Positions 1 through 12,285 of a DNA stretch of 64,000 nt are shown here, one piece after another. The notes beneath the pieces were generated by a model that made no database searches, was not told the origin of the DNA, and was given only the letters and a program-made list of their open reading frames with translations. The stretch spans positions 1,116,001-1,180,000 of the forward strand of contig JANFOG010000005.1 of the NCBI GenBank assembly GCA_024336345.1, given 5' to 3'. Numbering within the stretch: position 1 is the first letter of the stretch; each line of letters begins with the position of its first letter. The position numbers and the translations under genes are program-made. The DNA is from Mariannaea sp. PMI_226. Its lineage: Eukaryota; Ascomycota; Sordariomycetes; Hypocreales; Nectriaceae.

Positions 1-2208
1 TACCAGATCGCACCAAGAATCAATCGATGGGTGTCGGGGGCAGTGCGGTGTGCGGAACATGTTACAGTGAAATGCATGGCCCGCCCTCGTGGGCTCTCGT
101 GGGCTCTACCAGAAGTGTGAATTGGACGTTGTGACTTGCCGGCAGGCTTCGTTATGATTAGTAGACAGCAGGGAAGGAAGCCGCGTATTTTAAAGTCTCT
201 TGAAACACGACGGAGGATGTATTTATTCTGTGGGTTTGAAGGCGGTTGGGTACCTTGCCAGGTAATTAATTGGTTGTTGGGCAAAGGGCGTCAAAGAGGA
301 GCCGGTACGTACCTAGCAACCCAATTGACGAAAGCAGTACTCCGTATCTATACACTTACGAATACATGTACAGGATGGATTCAACTTCATACATAGCATA
401 GTGAGTAGTATTCCTTTGTGAAGCCTTGAAATGACAAGGGTTGCCGGGGCTGTGCGGACCTCAGTCTCTGTGTCGTGCTCAAGAACGATTGGCGACTTGC
501 TGCTGAAGCGGACTCGGCCTGGCAAGGATTCCTGGCGCTACAGGTGCGGACCGGATACTTGGTTGTACTTGGTCGACGCTATTTTCGGGGTAGCTACTAT
601 GTATAACCGGTGTTCGGTGATTCTCTCGACTAGATGTTGCCTGTCTGCCTTGTCGCTCCCACTAAGAGTATCTTGCTCCATTCTTCTGCCTCTTTCTTTC
701 AAGCTCGTTGCGATTGTTTCGTCATTATGGGCTTTCTGCAGAGGCCGAGTCGTGCGAATAGCGGTCATCTAAAACAGATGGGTCATAAGATAGACACAAG
801 TGGTGTAGTTAGTTATATTGCGCAAGGCCAATACCAGGAACGTAGAGGGTTGGATGGATGATGTCCTGTACTGCAAGTAGGTCAGTTACTGAGTACAGGC
901 AGCAAGATAACCAAAACAGCCTGTACCAGCAGTACTCTACCAACTATGTAGAACCTGAAGCATTTTCTTCCCCAAGTCTCCGAGCTTTCGGAGCGGGTAA
1001 TTGCTGGTTGTATCCACCCATCCACGAGCATCTAAATCTAACACACTTGGAAGAGAGAGCTTTTCCTCCTTGCTAAACTGGGTAGGTACCATGAGGTACT
1101 TACCAACATGAGGCACTAGGTACCTAGCAAAGGTAAGATAGGTACCTGAGCTGACCATTAGTGTGAAGTACCTATTGTACCAATCTGCCTCCATACTGAG
1201 GCTCCAACCCCACCGCACTCACTTCCGCTACTCACTCTCTTTGTCCATCCATCGCTCAAGATAATTCATCCTTCCACTTCTTCAGATCTTCATCTATCCA
1301 CCTCCGCTCTCCAGCGATCAAAGTCATCGTTTTTCCCTCCCCAGTCTCCCAGATTCTGCACGGGAAGACTGTCTCGGAAACCCTTACTCAACCGCGACAA
1401 GTGTGTGTGTCCCGACAGGTCCCAGAATGCTCGCGCCGCGCCTAGACTCTTGTCTTTCCTGGACCAGCTTTGGACCAGGGCCCCTGAAAGAGGAGGGGAT
1501 CGGCGCCAATGGTGTTGTTTCCTTCACATTCAGCTTCTGCAAGCCACTACCAGCACCTCGCTGCATCACTGGCCAGCATTACGCGAAAAAATGGGTACCG
1601 TCTGATCAGGACCGGGGCATGGGTTTATCGCCTCAAATTAGGGAACACTTTTAGCTTAAGGCTGAGGCTGGCTTGATTGCTTGGGTGTGTGATAACTTGG
1701 AGGTGGTGGAGATGACTGCGCTTTCACTCGCCCACGCGAAAAATCCACTAATGGGTTACGGGCCATGTCCATGCATACGCCCACTCACACTCACACACTC
1801 GGTCCCCTGTTGAACTCCATGGCTGAACTCGACACACCCCGGTCATGGCCATGCCGGGGCAGGCTCTCGATCCCTCTTGTTACGCCTCTCCATCGATGGG
1901 AGAGAGGGGGGGGGTGCTTCAGCTCCCGCGGCTCTGGGCTCTGGGCTCTGGCTCCAGCTGTTTTTCCCCGACCGACGGCTTGCTGACAGTCCGTCTTATT
2001 AAACCATCCCGCCTCTGCTGCGGCCCAGCTGAGAAGCTCCTTCTACCCTCCTTCTCTCCGTTCGTTCTTCTCCCCTTTCCCTTTTCTTCTTCTCTTGTAG
2101 AAGAGTGTCTTGGTCACCACGGTGGTGATATTCCCAATACCTTCCTTGGAAAATAATCGGGATCTTCAATTCGGCTTGAACAACTTCCCCTTTCTTTAAC
2201 GAGGCAAC
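1..2208. other. Intergenic region and promoter of the membrane-protein gene
   Basis: No convincing coding gene; open frames are short, lack conserved features and overlap on both strands. The stretch 1080-1150 carries three GGTACC palindromes in TAGGTACC context (1085, 1119, 1141). The last 170 bases before 2209 are strongly pyrimidine-rich on the + strand (about 2034-2100), as in many filamentous-fungal promoters and 5' leaders. Confidence 0.6.
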
Positions 2209-3494
2209 ATGAAGGCATCTGGTACCTACGCCGCCATTGCGGCACTGACTGCTGTCACCAATGCCCGCAATCTCATTCGCTCTGGTCCTGAGCCCACTCA
2301 AAGCTTCAAGCTTCCCAATGATGGAGTGAGCCCTCGCCCAACTGAGGCGGCCATGGAGCTCTTCCGAAGAGCTGGCGACTTCACCACCCTTTGGGCTCCG
2401 GACAACACATGCGGTTACGTCTCAGGTCGCCAGGGCGCCGCTTACACCTGCAATAACGACTATCGATGCGCTTTGGTGACATCAGGCAGTGTCGGAAACG
2501 TTGGTTGCTGTAACAATGACTTTTGTAACGTGCGATACAGCTGTGTCGACTTCGAGGCGTACTGGTCTTCGAGCGCTTGTGATGATGGTTGTGCCGTCGA
2601 CGCTCAAACCCTGAAGTGGTATGTTTTATCCATGATCAAGTTGAATGAGAGTGAGAGAAAGGCGAAACGGAGGAGCGAACGGATGAACTAAGGAAATTAT
2701 ACTAACAACTCATTTCTTTTCTATCAATGAACAGCACGGGAACCACTGCTCCTTACTGCAACACCATTTCTTTTGCTGATGGTGTCACCGATTACTGGTG
2801 TAACAACCTCGCCATTTCCAAGGCCCAGCTCATCAGCACTACCTACTCCGGAGGTGATCAACGAAAGTACACCGCTAATGCGACCGCCACAACGGAGAGC
2901 ACCACCAGCAGTGAGGGAAGCTCTTCTCAAACTCAGTCTACTGTTACCGTCCACGGTTCATCGGCTTCTTCGAGCTCTGACAGCGATAACGACAGTGACA
3001 ATAACAACAATAACAACAACAACGACCACAAGAAGAGCAATGTCGGCCCAATTGTTGGAGGTGTTGTTGGCGGTATCGGCGGTCTTGCTCTGATTGCCGG
3101 CGCTGTCTGGTTCTTCCTCCGCAGTAAGAAGAAGAAGGAGGCTGCTGCCGCTGCCGCTGCCACCACCACCACGACTCCTCCCGCCTACCAACCCCCTCCC
3201 ATGCAGCAGCAGCCTGGCACTGGTCCCGGAGGCTACAACCCAGTGCCACAAGGCCAAACTGGTTACTACGATCCTAAGAACCCGTATCCCCAGCAAGCCC
3301 AATACAACACCCCCGTCGTGGCTGGCTACTACCCTGGAAGCCCCGACACCAACCAGCACGATCCCCGTCTATCAGCCGTCAACACCAGCCCTGCTCCTAC
3401 GTACAACCAGCAAGGCTTCCAGAACCCACAGACTGTCATTCATGAGGCACCTACCGACACTAGTGGTCGAAACGAGACCCACGAGCTTGCCTAA
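2209..3494 (+). CDS. Secreted/cell-surface single-pass membrane protein, cysteine-rich ectodomain
   Basis: Two exons, 2209-2618 and 2735-3494, joined over a 116-bp intron (donor GTATGT, branch ACTAAC, acceptor ACAG), give 389 residues. The ATG at 2209 starts a typical signal peptide (about residues 1-20, alanine/threonine-rich). The ectodomain has many cysteines, including a CC pair in GNVGCCNN, and the splice rebuilds a cysteine codon. Next come a Ser/Thr-rich stalk, an Asp/Asn-rich acidic tract with a run of eight asparagines, one membrane segment (GPIVGGVVGGIGGLALIAGA), a basic stop-transfer KKKKE, and an alanine/threonine-rich then Pro/Gln-rich cytoplasmic tail. This layout resembles fungal Mid2/WSC-like surface sensors, but I recognise no defined family. 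A sensing or wall-anchoring role is inference. Confidence 0.8.
2619..2734 (+). other. Intron of the surface-protein gene
   Basis: It has GTATGT donor, ACTAAC branch site about 30 bp before the end, and ACAG acceptor. Reading through it would truncate the protein before the membrane segment, so splicing is needed to make a membrane protein. Confidence 0.85.
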
Positions 3495-4580
3495 GTGCAC
3501 CTGTTCAAGGCGGTTTGCTCGATTCTCTGCGTTGTCGTTGATGATGTCCTGTTCGAAGAGGCGTTCATAGCTAGGTGTATCACAAAGGTCTGGAATCTGG
3601 TTTTTTTTATTACTTTGCATTATGGCCCCGGAGTTGGATAAAGATCTTTGTCGTTCCGTATGCCACGTAATGGAGATGGATTTATTTTATGGGTTTTTGT
3701 TATTTGTATCTTCACTGCACTCACCAAGATAAAAACAAAAATCATACGATTTACCACGTCACTGGCATTTACCACGACTCTTCGTTATCATAGTTGCATT
3801 GCCTGTCATCAACGCTACGACATCTTTCAAAAACGACTTCCTGCGACATCGCGAAGTAAAAGAAGCAAAGACCCTACGGAAAAAATGAAGGAATTGGGGG
3901 TTTGGTGGGCAAGCCCAGTAATATTTGGCCATGATTAATCACACGCATATGCATATATATATATATATATTCTACACTTTATTTCTTGTACATCCTCAAT
4001 TTAAGACATCACCTAGTCCATGACCAAACAATTCTCTCAGCCTTTGATGCATAAGTCAGCCAATTGGATCATATATCCATCCCTATCCCTATGTGCCTTA
4101 GAAGGTCGCCCTTTCATCCTTCCCACCTTTATGATGGAGGGGGGCAAACGTCTGTAAGTGTAAAGGGATGTCACAGGATCTGCCCAGTGCAAAGCCGATT
4201 GAAACTAGATGTGTTATTTTTTTTGCCATCTTTCCCTTGCCGTCTTATGAGGGCTTCAGCTTGTGATACCACGTCTTGGTTATTCTTGACAAGGACAGGG
4301 CACATGGTATATATCATCATATCGAACTTTATTGACTCGAAATTCCACATCTGCGCCAGACCTTGTCAACTCTGTTATCTATCCGTGAAACATGCATGAT
4401 TCTCCCGCTTGCAGGTAAGACAATATCCAAAACACCAAATAGACCCCCCGCTAGCCCCGCATGAGTTATGACTCTGCTGCCACCTGTATATAGATGTATC
4501 CAAGAATTGAAAATCATTACAATATCAAAAGAAAGTACTATACGAAGTAAAGCAAACCCAATATATCGGCTCTGATTTGC
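3495..4580. other. Convergent intergenic/3' UTR region
   Basis: It lies between the 3' ends of two convergent genes. It is AT-rich with a TA microsatellite near 3946-3970 (CATATGCATATATATAT type). I see no gene in it; the short open frames have no conserved content. Confidence 0.6.
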
Positions 4581-7312
4581 TTAGTACTCAACAAGCCGCA
4601 ACTTCTTCCCAACGTCCCGTCGACGCGCTTGTACAGCGGCCCGTTCCGATGCCCGCGTCTCAGCGGCATCGAATTGGACGTGTCGCGCCTTGAGAGCTTG
4701 GAGGAGCATTCCCGCATCGAAGAATCCATCTGTACGCCAGAAAATATTAGAATATACGTTGGCTAAAGAAGGCATGAAAAGGATATATATGGAAAGGGGA
4801 AGGAAGAAACTTACATCCTCCAATCTCATCGTCCTCGCTAAAGTTACTGCTCTCGTTGGTAGGAGATGTGGTGCCGGTGTAGGAGCGGCTGAGGTCGACA
4901 TTGGTGATGGGGCGGCCCCGGGACTTGAGGCGGTTGGCTGGCTTGGCATCATGTATGGCGTTCTCAGCTTCACGAGCGCGGGTGGACTTGCTGGTGGCTT
5001 GCTTGCGGTTGCAGATGCGCAAGATGCGACGGATCTCGAGCAGATAGCTCTCAAGAGTGTCGACAAAGCGGGCTGTCTGTCGGTGCTTACTGGACACACA
5101 GATGGAAAGGCCCTCGTCTTTGATAATGTAACCAATTCCAAAGCCATCGCCGGAAGTGGGCCCAAAGCCAAAGTGTCGAAGGGCAGGATTTCCACAGTTT
5201 GACGTAGAGAGAATGGTATTATTGAGCTTGTCCCAGCCTGGGTCAGCAAAGAGGAGAGGGAGAGGGTTCTGATCGCGAGATCGTGAGTTGGTGCTATAGC
5301 CGCGTTCACGCGAAGGCTTCAGCTCAACGCTGTCCAAGGAGCCGGTAGGCTGGCTGCCAATAGGCGAACTGAGACCCTGCTCTGAGTAACCGTCCACAGG
5401 GCTAGAGTAGCCGGTGCTGCCGATGCCACTACTGAACTCATCATCCATACTCCTTTGCCAAACACAAAACAGGGCATACAAGTGACGATCACAGCCCTGT
5501 GCCTGTAAGCATTGACGGGTGGTAGAGACATGCTTCTGGCAAGCTGTCTTGAGGGCATCGATCTTGGCTTCGAGTGGGTTGTCGCCCCAGAAGGTTTGAA
5601 CAAAATCCACAGACTCATCAGAGGCAGATCGAATAGCCTCGGTGCGGCCATGAAGGAAGACCTTGGTCATGGCAGGCTCGTAAGTGCATTCCACGCGACC
5701 ATAAAGACCGTAGTACGCAGCTTGAAAGGCCATCTGTACGAAGGCATCGGGTGAGAACCCCATTGAAGTAATAAAATTCTTGCCGTAGTGGCCGAATTCC
5801 AGGCATTGAAACTCGTTCTGTCCAATGAGGTCGGCGAGTCTAGTCTCGGCGAAGCGGACGGCGATGCTAAGCTCAGGGATCATATCCCACTCAAGCTTGC
5901 GAGGAGTGGTATTGACATTACCAAAGCTTTCTGGGTCTCGCTTGGATGGATCAGGGCTGGTAGAGGCCCAGAGCGTGGGAGCCTGACCGTTGATGGTTCG
6001 AGCAAATCGAAGGATGGTGTCCGTATAAACATCACTAGCGAAACGGAGAACTGTGTGGCCGTCCACACCTGTGTGCTCAAAATTGATACCTGCACTTCCA
6101 TTCTTGCAAACAATGATCTGAAGCTTGTCATACCAGCGGTTAGTGCAAGTGCCAATCTGAACACCCTTCTCGATCTCGTTGGTTCCACACAGCATGTTCT
6201 GGCAAAGAGCGGCCGCATCAGGAGGCTCGGTGTAGTCAAGGCAGAGGACAAAGAGCGCTGTATCGACGATGCCGAGGGAGTCGGCGTTATTCGAATCAGG
6301 CTCACGAGTGAGAACATCTCTGAGACCTGACCACACTTTTCGATTCTCTGTGCTCAAAACACCCAGAGCACCCTTTGCAGCCTCCTGGATGGGTGTTTGC
6401 GCGGCATCATCTAGGATGGTCTGCAGGTTGATAGAGATATCTTTCTCAGACATGATAAGATCCGAGTTGTCGTCGAGCACATCGAACCAATAGAATTGTC
6501 CATGACACATGACGACAATGTGTTTTGATTCAGGGTCTTGCTCAATCTGGCAACCGGCTTCGGTGGGAACTCGAGCAGTTCCGAAGAGCCGAGAGTATTG
6601 GTACATGCAGAGGGAATTTCCTTTGATCTTGTCGGGAGGAAGTTCTTCTTTACGAACGGCTCGGACAAATTCAAGAGATGACACTACCAAAGATGCGGCA
6701 CGTGTCACCTGGTTGTTGCGTGCAGGAGTTGGGTCATCTTCCAATAGGAAGAAGGGGTTCAGGTTAAGGACTACCGGGTTGTCGTAATTGAGGTAAGAGT
6801 CATACCCTGTTATAAACATGATTAGAACGGTACTAATGGGCTCAATAGTGAAAAAGAAATCACGTACAGAACTGCTCAATGTAGCTGGTCTTCCCTTGGG
6901 CATATTGCTTCAACTTCTCTTGCAGTTCGGGGCCATCGGACTTGAGAAACTCATCCACAGCATACTGAGTCTCTGCTCGCTCTCGGGGTGACTGGAGGGG
7001 GCGAAGGGCTTCAATGTATCGGCGGCAGGATTGAGCGAGGTCAGGGATGGGGAGTTGAGGAAGCTTGTCTTGGCCGGAGAAAGTGGTGCCGCCCTCCTTT
7101 TTGGTCTCGTGGTAGGTAGCCATGGGAACTCTGGTGTAATCACCGTTGAGTTTGGGCGCTGAGTTTGGTCTCTTGGGCTGCTGTGTGAGTTCGGGAATCT
7201 CTGGGATGGACCGAGGGATGGCAGAGTTGACCAAGGTGGAAGTAGGAACGGGCTGCTCAGCAAGTCTCTCCCCAAGAGGTCGAGGAACGGTAAAGGTGCG
7301 AACTTGGGTCAT
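4581..7312 (-). CDS. Carnitine O-acetyltransferase, long (Yat2/FacC-like) form
   Basis: Three exons on the minus strand, 7312-6868, 6806-4815 and 4729-4581, give 861 residues. Introns are 61 bp (GTACGT...CAG) and 85 bp (GTAAGT...CAG). The first splice rebuilds WYDSYLN, a conserved choline/carnitine acyltransferase motif. The enzyme swaps acetyl groups between CoA and carnitine so acetyl units can cross organelle membranes. Catalytic His lies near residue 393 in FEHTGVDGHT. The substrate-binding LSTSNCGNP and a following GPTSGDGFGIGY segment are both present. The protein is about 200 residues longer than Cat2-type enzymes. It ends in LVEY, so it lacks a C-terminal peroxisomal SKL-like signal, and no clear mitochondrial presequence is seen. 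It is therefore probably the cytosolic acetate-metabolism isoform. The C-terminal extension (about residues 720-861) is charged and serine-rich. Confidence 0.92.
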
Positions 7313-7611
7313 GGTGTCAGCTCAGTTGATGTCGAGATATGTTAAGAACTGGGAGGGTTTCAAGCGTAGAGAGGTGACACGCTTGTGCTGACGTTGAGGC
7401 CGCGAAGAGCGGTGCGGTAAAAGTAGTGACAGTTTTCTTGGAGAAAGTAGTCTAGCATTACACTTAATGCAGTCTCTGATATAAGGAGGTGATACTGGGT
7501 AATGAAATAGAGAGTCTGAGACGAATCAAATATGGTAGGAGAAGGGGGATATGATAAAGATATACAGCAGCAGTGTTGTGACCTCGATGACTTAGACAGA
7601 AGTCAAGTGGA

Positions 7612-7655
7612 CCCTCCGTACACCCTCCGCACACCCTCCACACACGCCCTCCGCA
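7612..7655. repeat. 11-bp tandem repeat array (CCCTCCGCACA type)
   Basis: Three contiguous units, CCCTCCGTACA, CCCTCCGCACA and CCCTCCACACA (7612-7644), are followed two bases later by a partial fourth, CCCTCCGCA (7647-7655). The array lies 300-343 bp upstream of the carnitine acetyltransferase ATG at 7312, in its presumed promoter. Repeats of a TCCG core are typical contact sites of Zn2Cys6 regulators; that use here is inference. Confidence 0.5.
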
Positions 7656-10600
7656 TAGGCCCGGGGGGTTACCGAGCGTTCAGCGAAGGGTGAGTGTTTT
7701 GGAGGTGCAGAGGTTCAGAGGGTTCAGAAGCAGTACGACATCCTCCGCAGGCCCGATAGCCATATGCGTGGACGGGGGTGGGAACTTCAGCTCACTGCCG
7801 AAGTTTGGCGCAGGGGAGAGAGGCTATCAAGCAAAGATTGAACCAGGTACAAGGCCCAAAAGACTTACCAGGGGGCAATAGCTGGAGAGCGAATCACCAT
7901 TGACGGGTAAACAGCGAGAATTCCCCGAAGGCAGATGCTGTTTACTGATGCTGCATGCGATGAGTAATGCCGACAGACCGGAACCGAAGACCAAGTCGAA
8001 GGCCCGGCGTGGAAACAGCCGGGAATGTTGGAGACTTGTAGTTGTAGATCTGAGTCGGAATGTGTAAAGCTGGTTACAGAAAGGTATGATCTTGAGCGGT
8101 CCCGAGGACAAATGAAAACCGGATTCTATGTATCTAAAGTAGGAGCCGAAACGACACCAGCATTTAGCAATTTAGCCCTCGAAGCGGCTAAGCTGTGGCA
8201 ACGGTGTGTGCCTATTCGGCTGTGGGGGGAAAATCGTCGCCTTCGCCGTCACGGTTGACTTCCGAGCAAGAGTGCGAAAGGCTTTGGGTTTTGGGAAGAT
8301 TGGACCTTCGGGCGACGGGATGTCAGAACGGCGTGCTCAGTTGCCCAGACAGAGAGGGAGAGAAAGAGAAAGCCGGTACGGAGCGCCTGGTGCCAATTAG
8401 GTTTTAGGCTGCCGGTCCACTTGAATCGCTGTTGGAGGCAAACAATAGAGATTCAGCGTGTGGTTTTTTTGGGGTAACAAGCGAAGGAATCGAGTCTCTT
8501 ATGGTCATGGGCGAGCAGAAGGATGAGGGGGAAATGCATCACAACGTAACTAACTTGTCCTTGCCTGAGGTAAGGCAGGCACGGTATAGTGTAGGTAAGG
8601 TACCTATGGTAGAGAGTTAGGTAGGCGTCGATGTACTGTGCCCGTCTGGGTACGTAGGTCCTCTGGAGCGGCCATGGGAAATTCGGGGTTAACACCAGTA
8701 TCTACGATTCGCATTCCTCGCCCTGCCTTGTTATCATCACAAGCTTGGTCGTTGACCGTTGACCGATGACCGATGCACATACATACATACATATCTTACC
8801 TACCAAGCTAGGCAGGTAGGGATATATCCATACCTTACAGTTACGTAGTATCAAAGGCAACAGAGGCACGTTAACGTTACCAGAAGAAGCTGGGCAGCAT
8901 ACATATAATACTGCCTATTCTGTTCGTTTTCAAAAAAAGCCATCTCTCATTGCGCCGCAGTTAGAAGAACCCCCTCTCTCCATGGTTGGCTGCTACAGTA
9001 CATGCCAAGGAAGCACGCACCTGACAATGCTGCAATCGCGATCTGTACAAGTGCCGCAGCCACTCTGAGCGTGGTGACTTATCTTGCGTCTCTCATGTGC
9101 CCAATGCTGCCCATGCCGCCCATGCCCTGTGCGCGTGGGTGACGGGCTGGCTGCAGGGCTGCTGATAGGGTACGCTGCTGGGACGAGCGCCGTGTCTAAG
9201 CACCCATGATCACAGGCCCTACGTCACCAGGGCTGTCAATCAACTGGATAAAAATGATAGTCGTTGGCACTGGAGGGGGTAGATGCTGACCATCTAACAA
9301 AGGTGACAACGGCTGAATGGCATCTCACCTGATGCAGTGCTTTTGCATAATTCAATTAGTGCATTTCGGTCTGGCCGGGATCGCATCGACGGATCTGCTC
9401 CTCACTGGGATACAGAATGTCGTACAATGCGGAACAGACTGAGAAACCCTTTTTTGAAAGATGAAATACGCCATATGTCGGAGCCGTCCGACTTGGTGGG
9501 GGGGGGGGTGAGCGACGGTCCCTTGGGCCATGTGGCAAGGACCAATAACGATTGAAGTAATGAAAGGCAGAAGAGCATGTAGTAAACAAGGATGATAAAT
9601 TCAGGAAAAAAAACACAATAAAAAAAAGTTTGATGGTATTCCCGAGGACCAGCGGAGCGTCAAACACCTGGTCTAGGGGGCCTGTCTGTCCAGCGACGGT
9701 GGTGCTGAATGCCTGCAACAGCACAGCCAAGGTGACTTGGTGCGCCTCTCGGTTCTTCGGTCCAAAGGACGCCAGTGATTTGGGAGATTGATTTGGCTGG
9801 ATTTCGCCTGTTCGTTGCTGGAAAACGCAATTTGCGTCATCGCCCGTCGGGAACGTGGTGGGCTCAACTGGCTCCCGCAGTGGAGTGTTGTATTGTGTAC
9901 TGTGCAGCATGCACCAGCTGCAACTAGGACTGGATAACCAAAGGACCTTGCGAGCTGGTACCAGTTGTCCTGTCCTGCTCTGCCCTTGGCTGGTGTTCGA
10001 TGAACTGCATCCTCTCATGCTTTTGCTGCTCTCTCTTCCTTGCTTGGAGGGGGGCTTCACATGCTAATTGGGGGAATCAAAGCCACGGTGCTATGTAATC
10101 TGAACAGGATATGGGGATCCCGCGGGGTAACCATGTCCAAAAGTTGTCGGGTCGGGGCACTCCTCACAATCCTAATCAGATCAGATCAGTGCAAAGGGGA
10201 TTCGGTTTTTTTTTTTCCTTCAGCCCTTTTTTTTTTTTTTTTTTTTTTTCAAATCAGACCACTGCTTGCGTCGGCCCTGCCTTCTTTCAGGCTGTTCCAT
10301 TCTCAGCATTTCCCCTGTACGGCCGCACATTAGCTTTTGAAGTAGGTCCGCAAATCGTGCAAACATTTGCCATTTTGGCAGGTTTCACTTCACAGTTGAT
10401 CTTGTACATATATAGCCAATTGCTACTAACTTAGAACACCACAGGAAGGTGCTAGCCGTTGCCCTGGATCTCCGTATAAGGCCATTTGCTAAGGCTTTAT
10501 AAATATCTCTTTATGTGTATGTATGTGTGTTTGTATGTATATATACATAATGGAAGAATGAAGATATAAGGAAAAGTTGTATGGATGGTTAATCTAGCAC

Positions 10601-12051
10601 GATAGGGTCATCTTAGGTTCCTTCCTTGTCTATTATGATTACCTTTTGGTCCCTTAAGAAAATAAATTGGTTGGGCGGCTTGGGAGCCTAAACTGTTATT
10701 GCTACTATCGCCAAAATCACACCTACGTATACCTCCGCCAGTTATTTCTATTGAAGCACCGAGCAGTACGATCCAGCTACTTATAATTCCTATGGTAACT
10801 CATAAAATGGCCAAATAGGTAAATGTAGTAAAGGAAAAGGCTTATGTATACGTACTTGAATTTTCTATTAGTGGCGTTGTGTGTGCATATACTGTGAAAT
10901 TTAATTGAAAATGCGTGTTTGGTGATTTGCCATCTTCCCCATTTTCGTGATTTGTAGACATCAGTTACTGTGGGATCGTACCCCTGGCCTCTGTTACCGA
11001 TCTGCTGTGGAAATGCTTCTTGCTCAGTCACAAAACCCATCTTCTGCCATCATTCACTTATTGGAATGGACTGGCAGTAATTTATTGAACCAGTCATGAA
11101 CCAGGCGTGAATCACGTCGCATAAATCTATCATTTTGCGCCCGCCGTTGCTTTCCGCTCCCGCTGCCGCTGGCCTCTCCTAACTCGACCGGCAAGTTCAC
11201 TGTGGTCCCGAAGGACACGGTGCCCGGCGGCCCGGCTCCAGCCCCGAACTTGGCATTTCGGCTTGGCTTCTTCTCTACCCCTCCAGCTTGTCTCCGGTCT
11301 AACACGTAAATATCCCGGGGTCTGATTCACAGCTTCTCGGTACATTTCTTTCAGATTAACACACAGGAGCTCTCCTATTAAACGTTACTGTCATAATCAA
11401 TGGCTGGCTCGGACTCGAGTGATGTAGGCTTGTTTCTTTCTCGGATTCAACCTGCCTGTATCATCCTCGCTCTAGACCTCTCTGAAGCGGACTGCCCCCT
11501 AAAAAGAGCAGTACTTACTTGACTATATATTCATAATTTCTTCAAGTCAACAACCCATTCCACCAGACTAATCCCTCTCTGAGTACAAAGTACAGATGGG
11601 ATACAGGGATATCTTCATTCCACGTACGTACAACTGTAAATAAGCATGGGTTATTGGTCATTAGCCGTCCACTATCAACATCACAATCTCCATCAATGAC
11701 GTGGCTTCTATCGACTTGCCTCGACTTGCCATGACGAGTATTTCTTTCGGAGCCATCCATGTAAGAAACGCACGTGCATGGAGGCTTTCGGGTGGCGTAT
11801 AGGTTGATAGTTGCTGCAACATCTTAAAACTTACAGGCGGCTGCCTCCAAGGCTGTTTTGCAATAGCATCCGCCTTAAATTGATCTACAAGGCTAATCCC
11901 TAAGGTAATTTATTATTGTCAGACTTGAGGAAAAAGAGGAAGAAGCCGTGCAATTACTTGCCCACTTCCAGCTAATTTAGAAAGTTCGCAGTTTTCCGTG
12001 GTGGTGCATTATTGGGCCAGCACGGAAGGCGCTAATCCTCATTGAGACATT

Positions 12052-12285
12052 CATTCGAGATGATTGCGAGAAATCTATGCGCTAAACCATTTCGAGGTAT
12101 TCATTCGAGATCAACGTAACATTTACCATGAAAAAGCACAGCCTTCCTGTGGTTCTCGTTTTGCCTTATCATGATTTTGATTCTGTCTGAATTTCGCCGG
12201 GGTCGAGCTACCTGATTGGCTACGAGCTGGTTATGAGCTCCAAATACTTCTCTGCAATGGGAAAACCCATTCGAGCCCATTCGAG
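12052..12285. promoter_or_regulatory. Four CATTCGAG motifs upstream of the MFS transporter
   Basis: Exact CATTCGAG occurs at 12052, 12102, 12268 and 12278, with a near copy CATTTCGAG at about 12088. All are on the + strand and lie 350-580 bp upstream of the transporter ATG at 12632. The first two copies sit in a longer imperfect repeat, (A/T)TTCATTCGAGAT. This is a candidate transcription-factor site cluster; no factor is known to me from the sequence alone. Confidence 0.4.

Noticed and set aside
5880..6330. Overlapping frames of 145-180 codons within the carnitine acetyltransferase gene
   Set aside because: They are other-frame shadows of a well-supported coding exon.
9356..10060. 234-codon minus-strand frame in the 7.3-12.6 kb gap
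   Set aside because: Its 5' codon is GTG with a stop just upstream and no early ATG. The content is low-complexity, with translated poly-A/T tracts and no domain.
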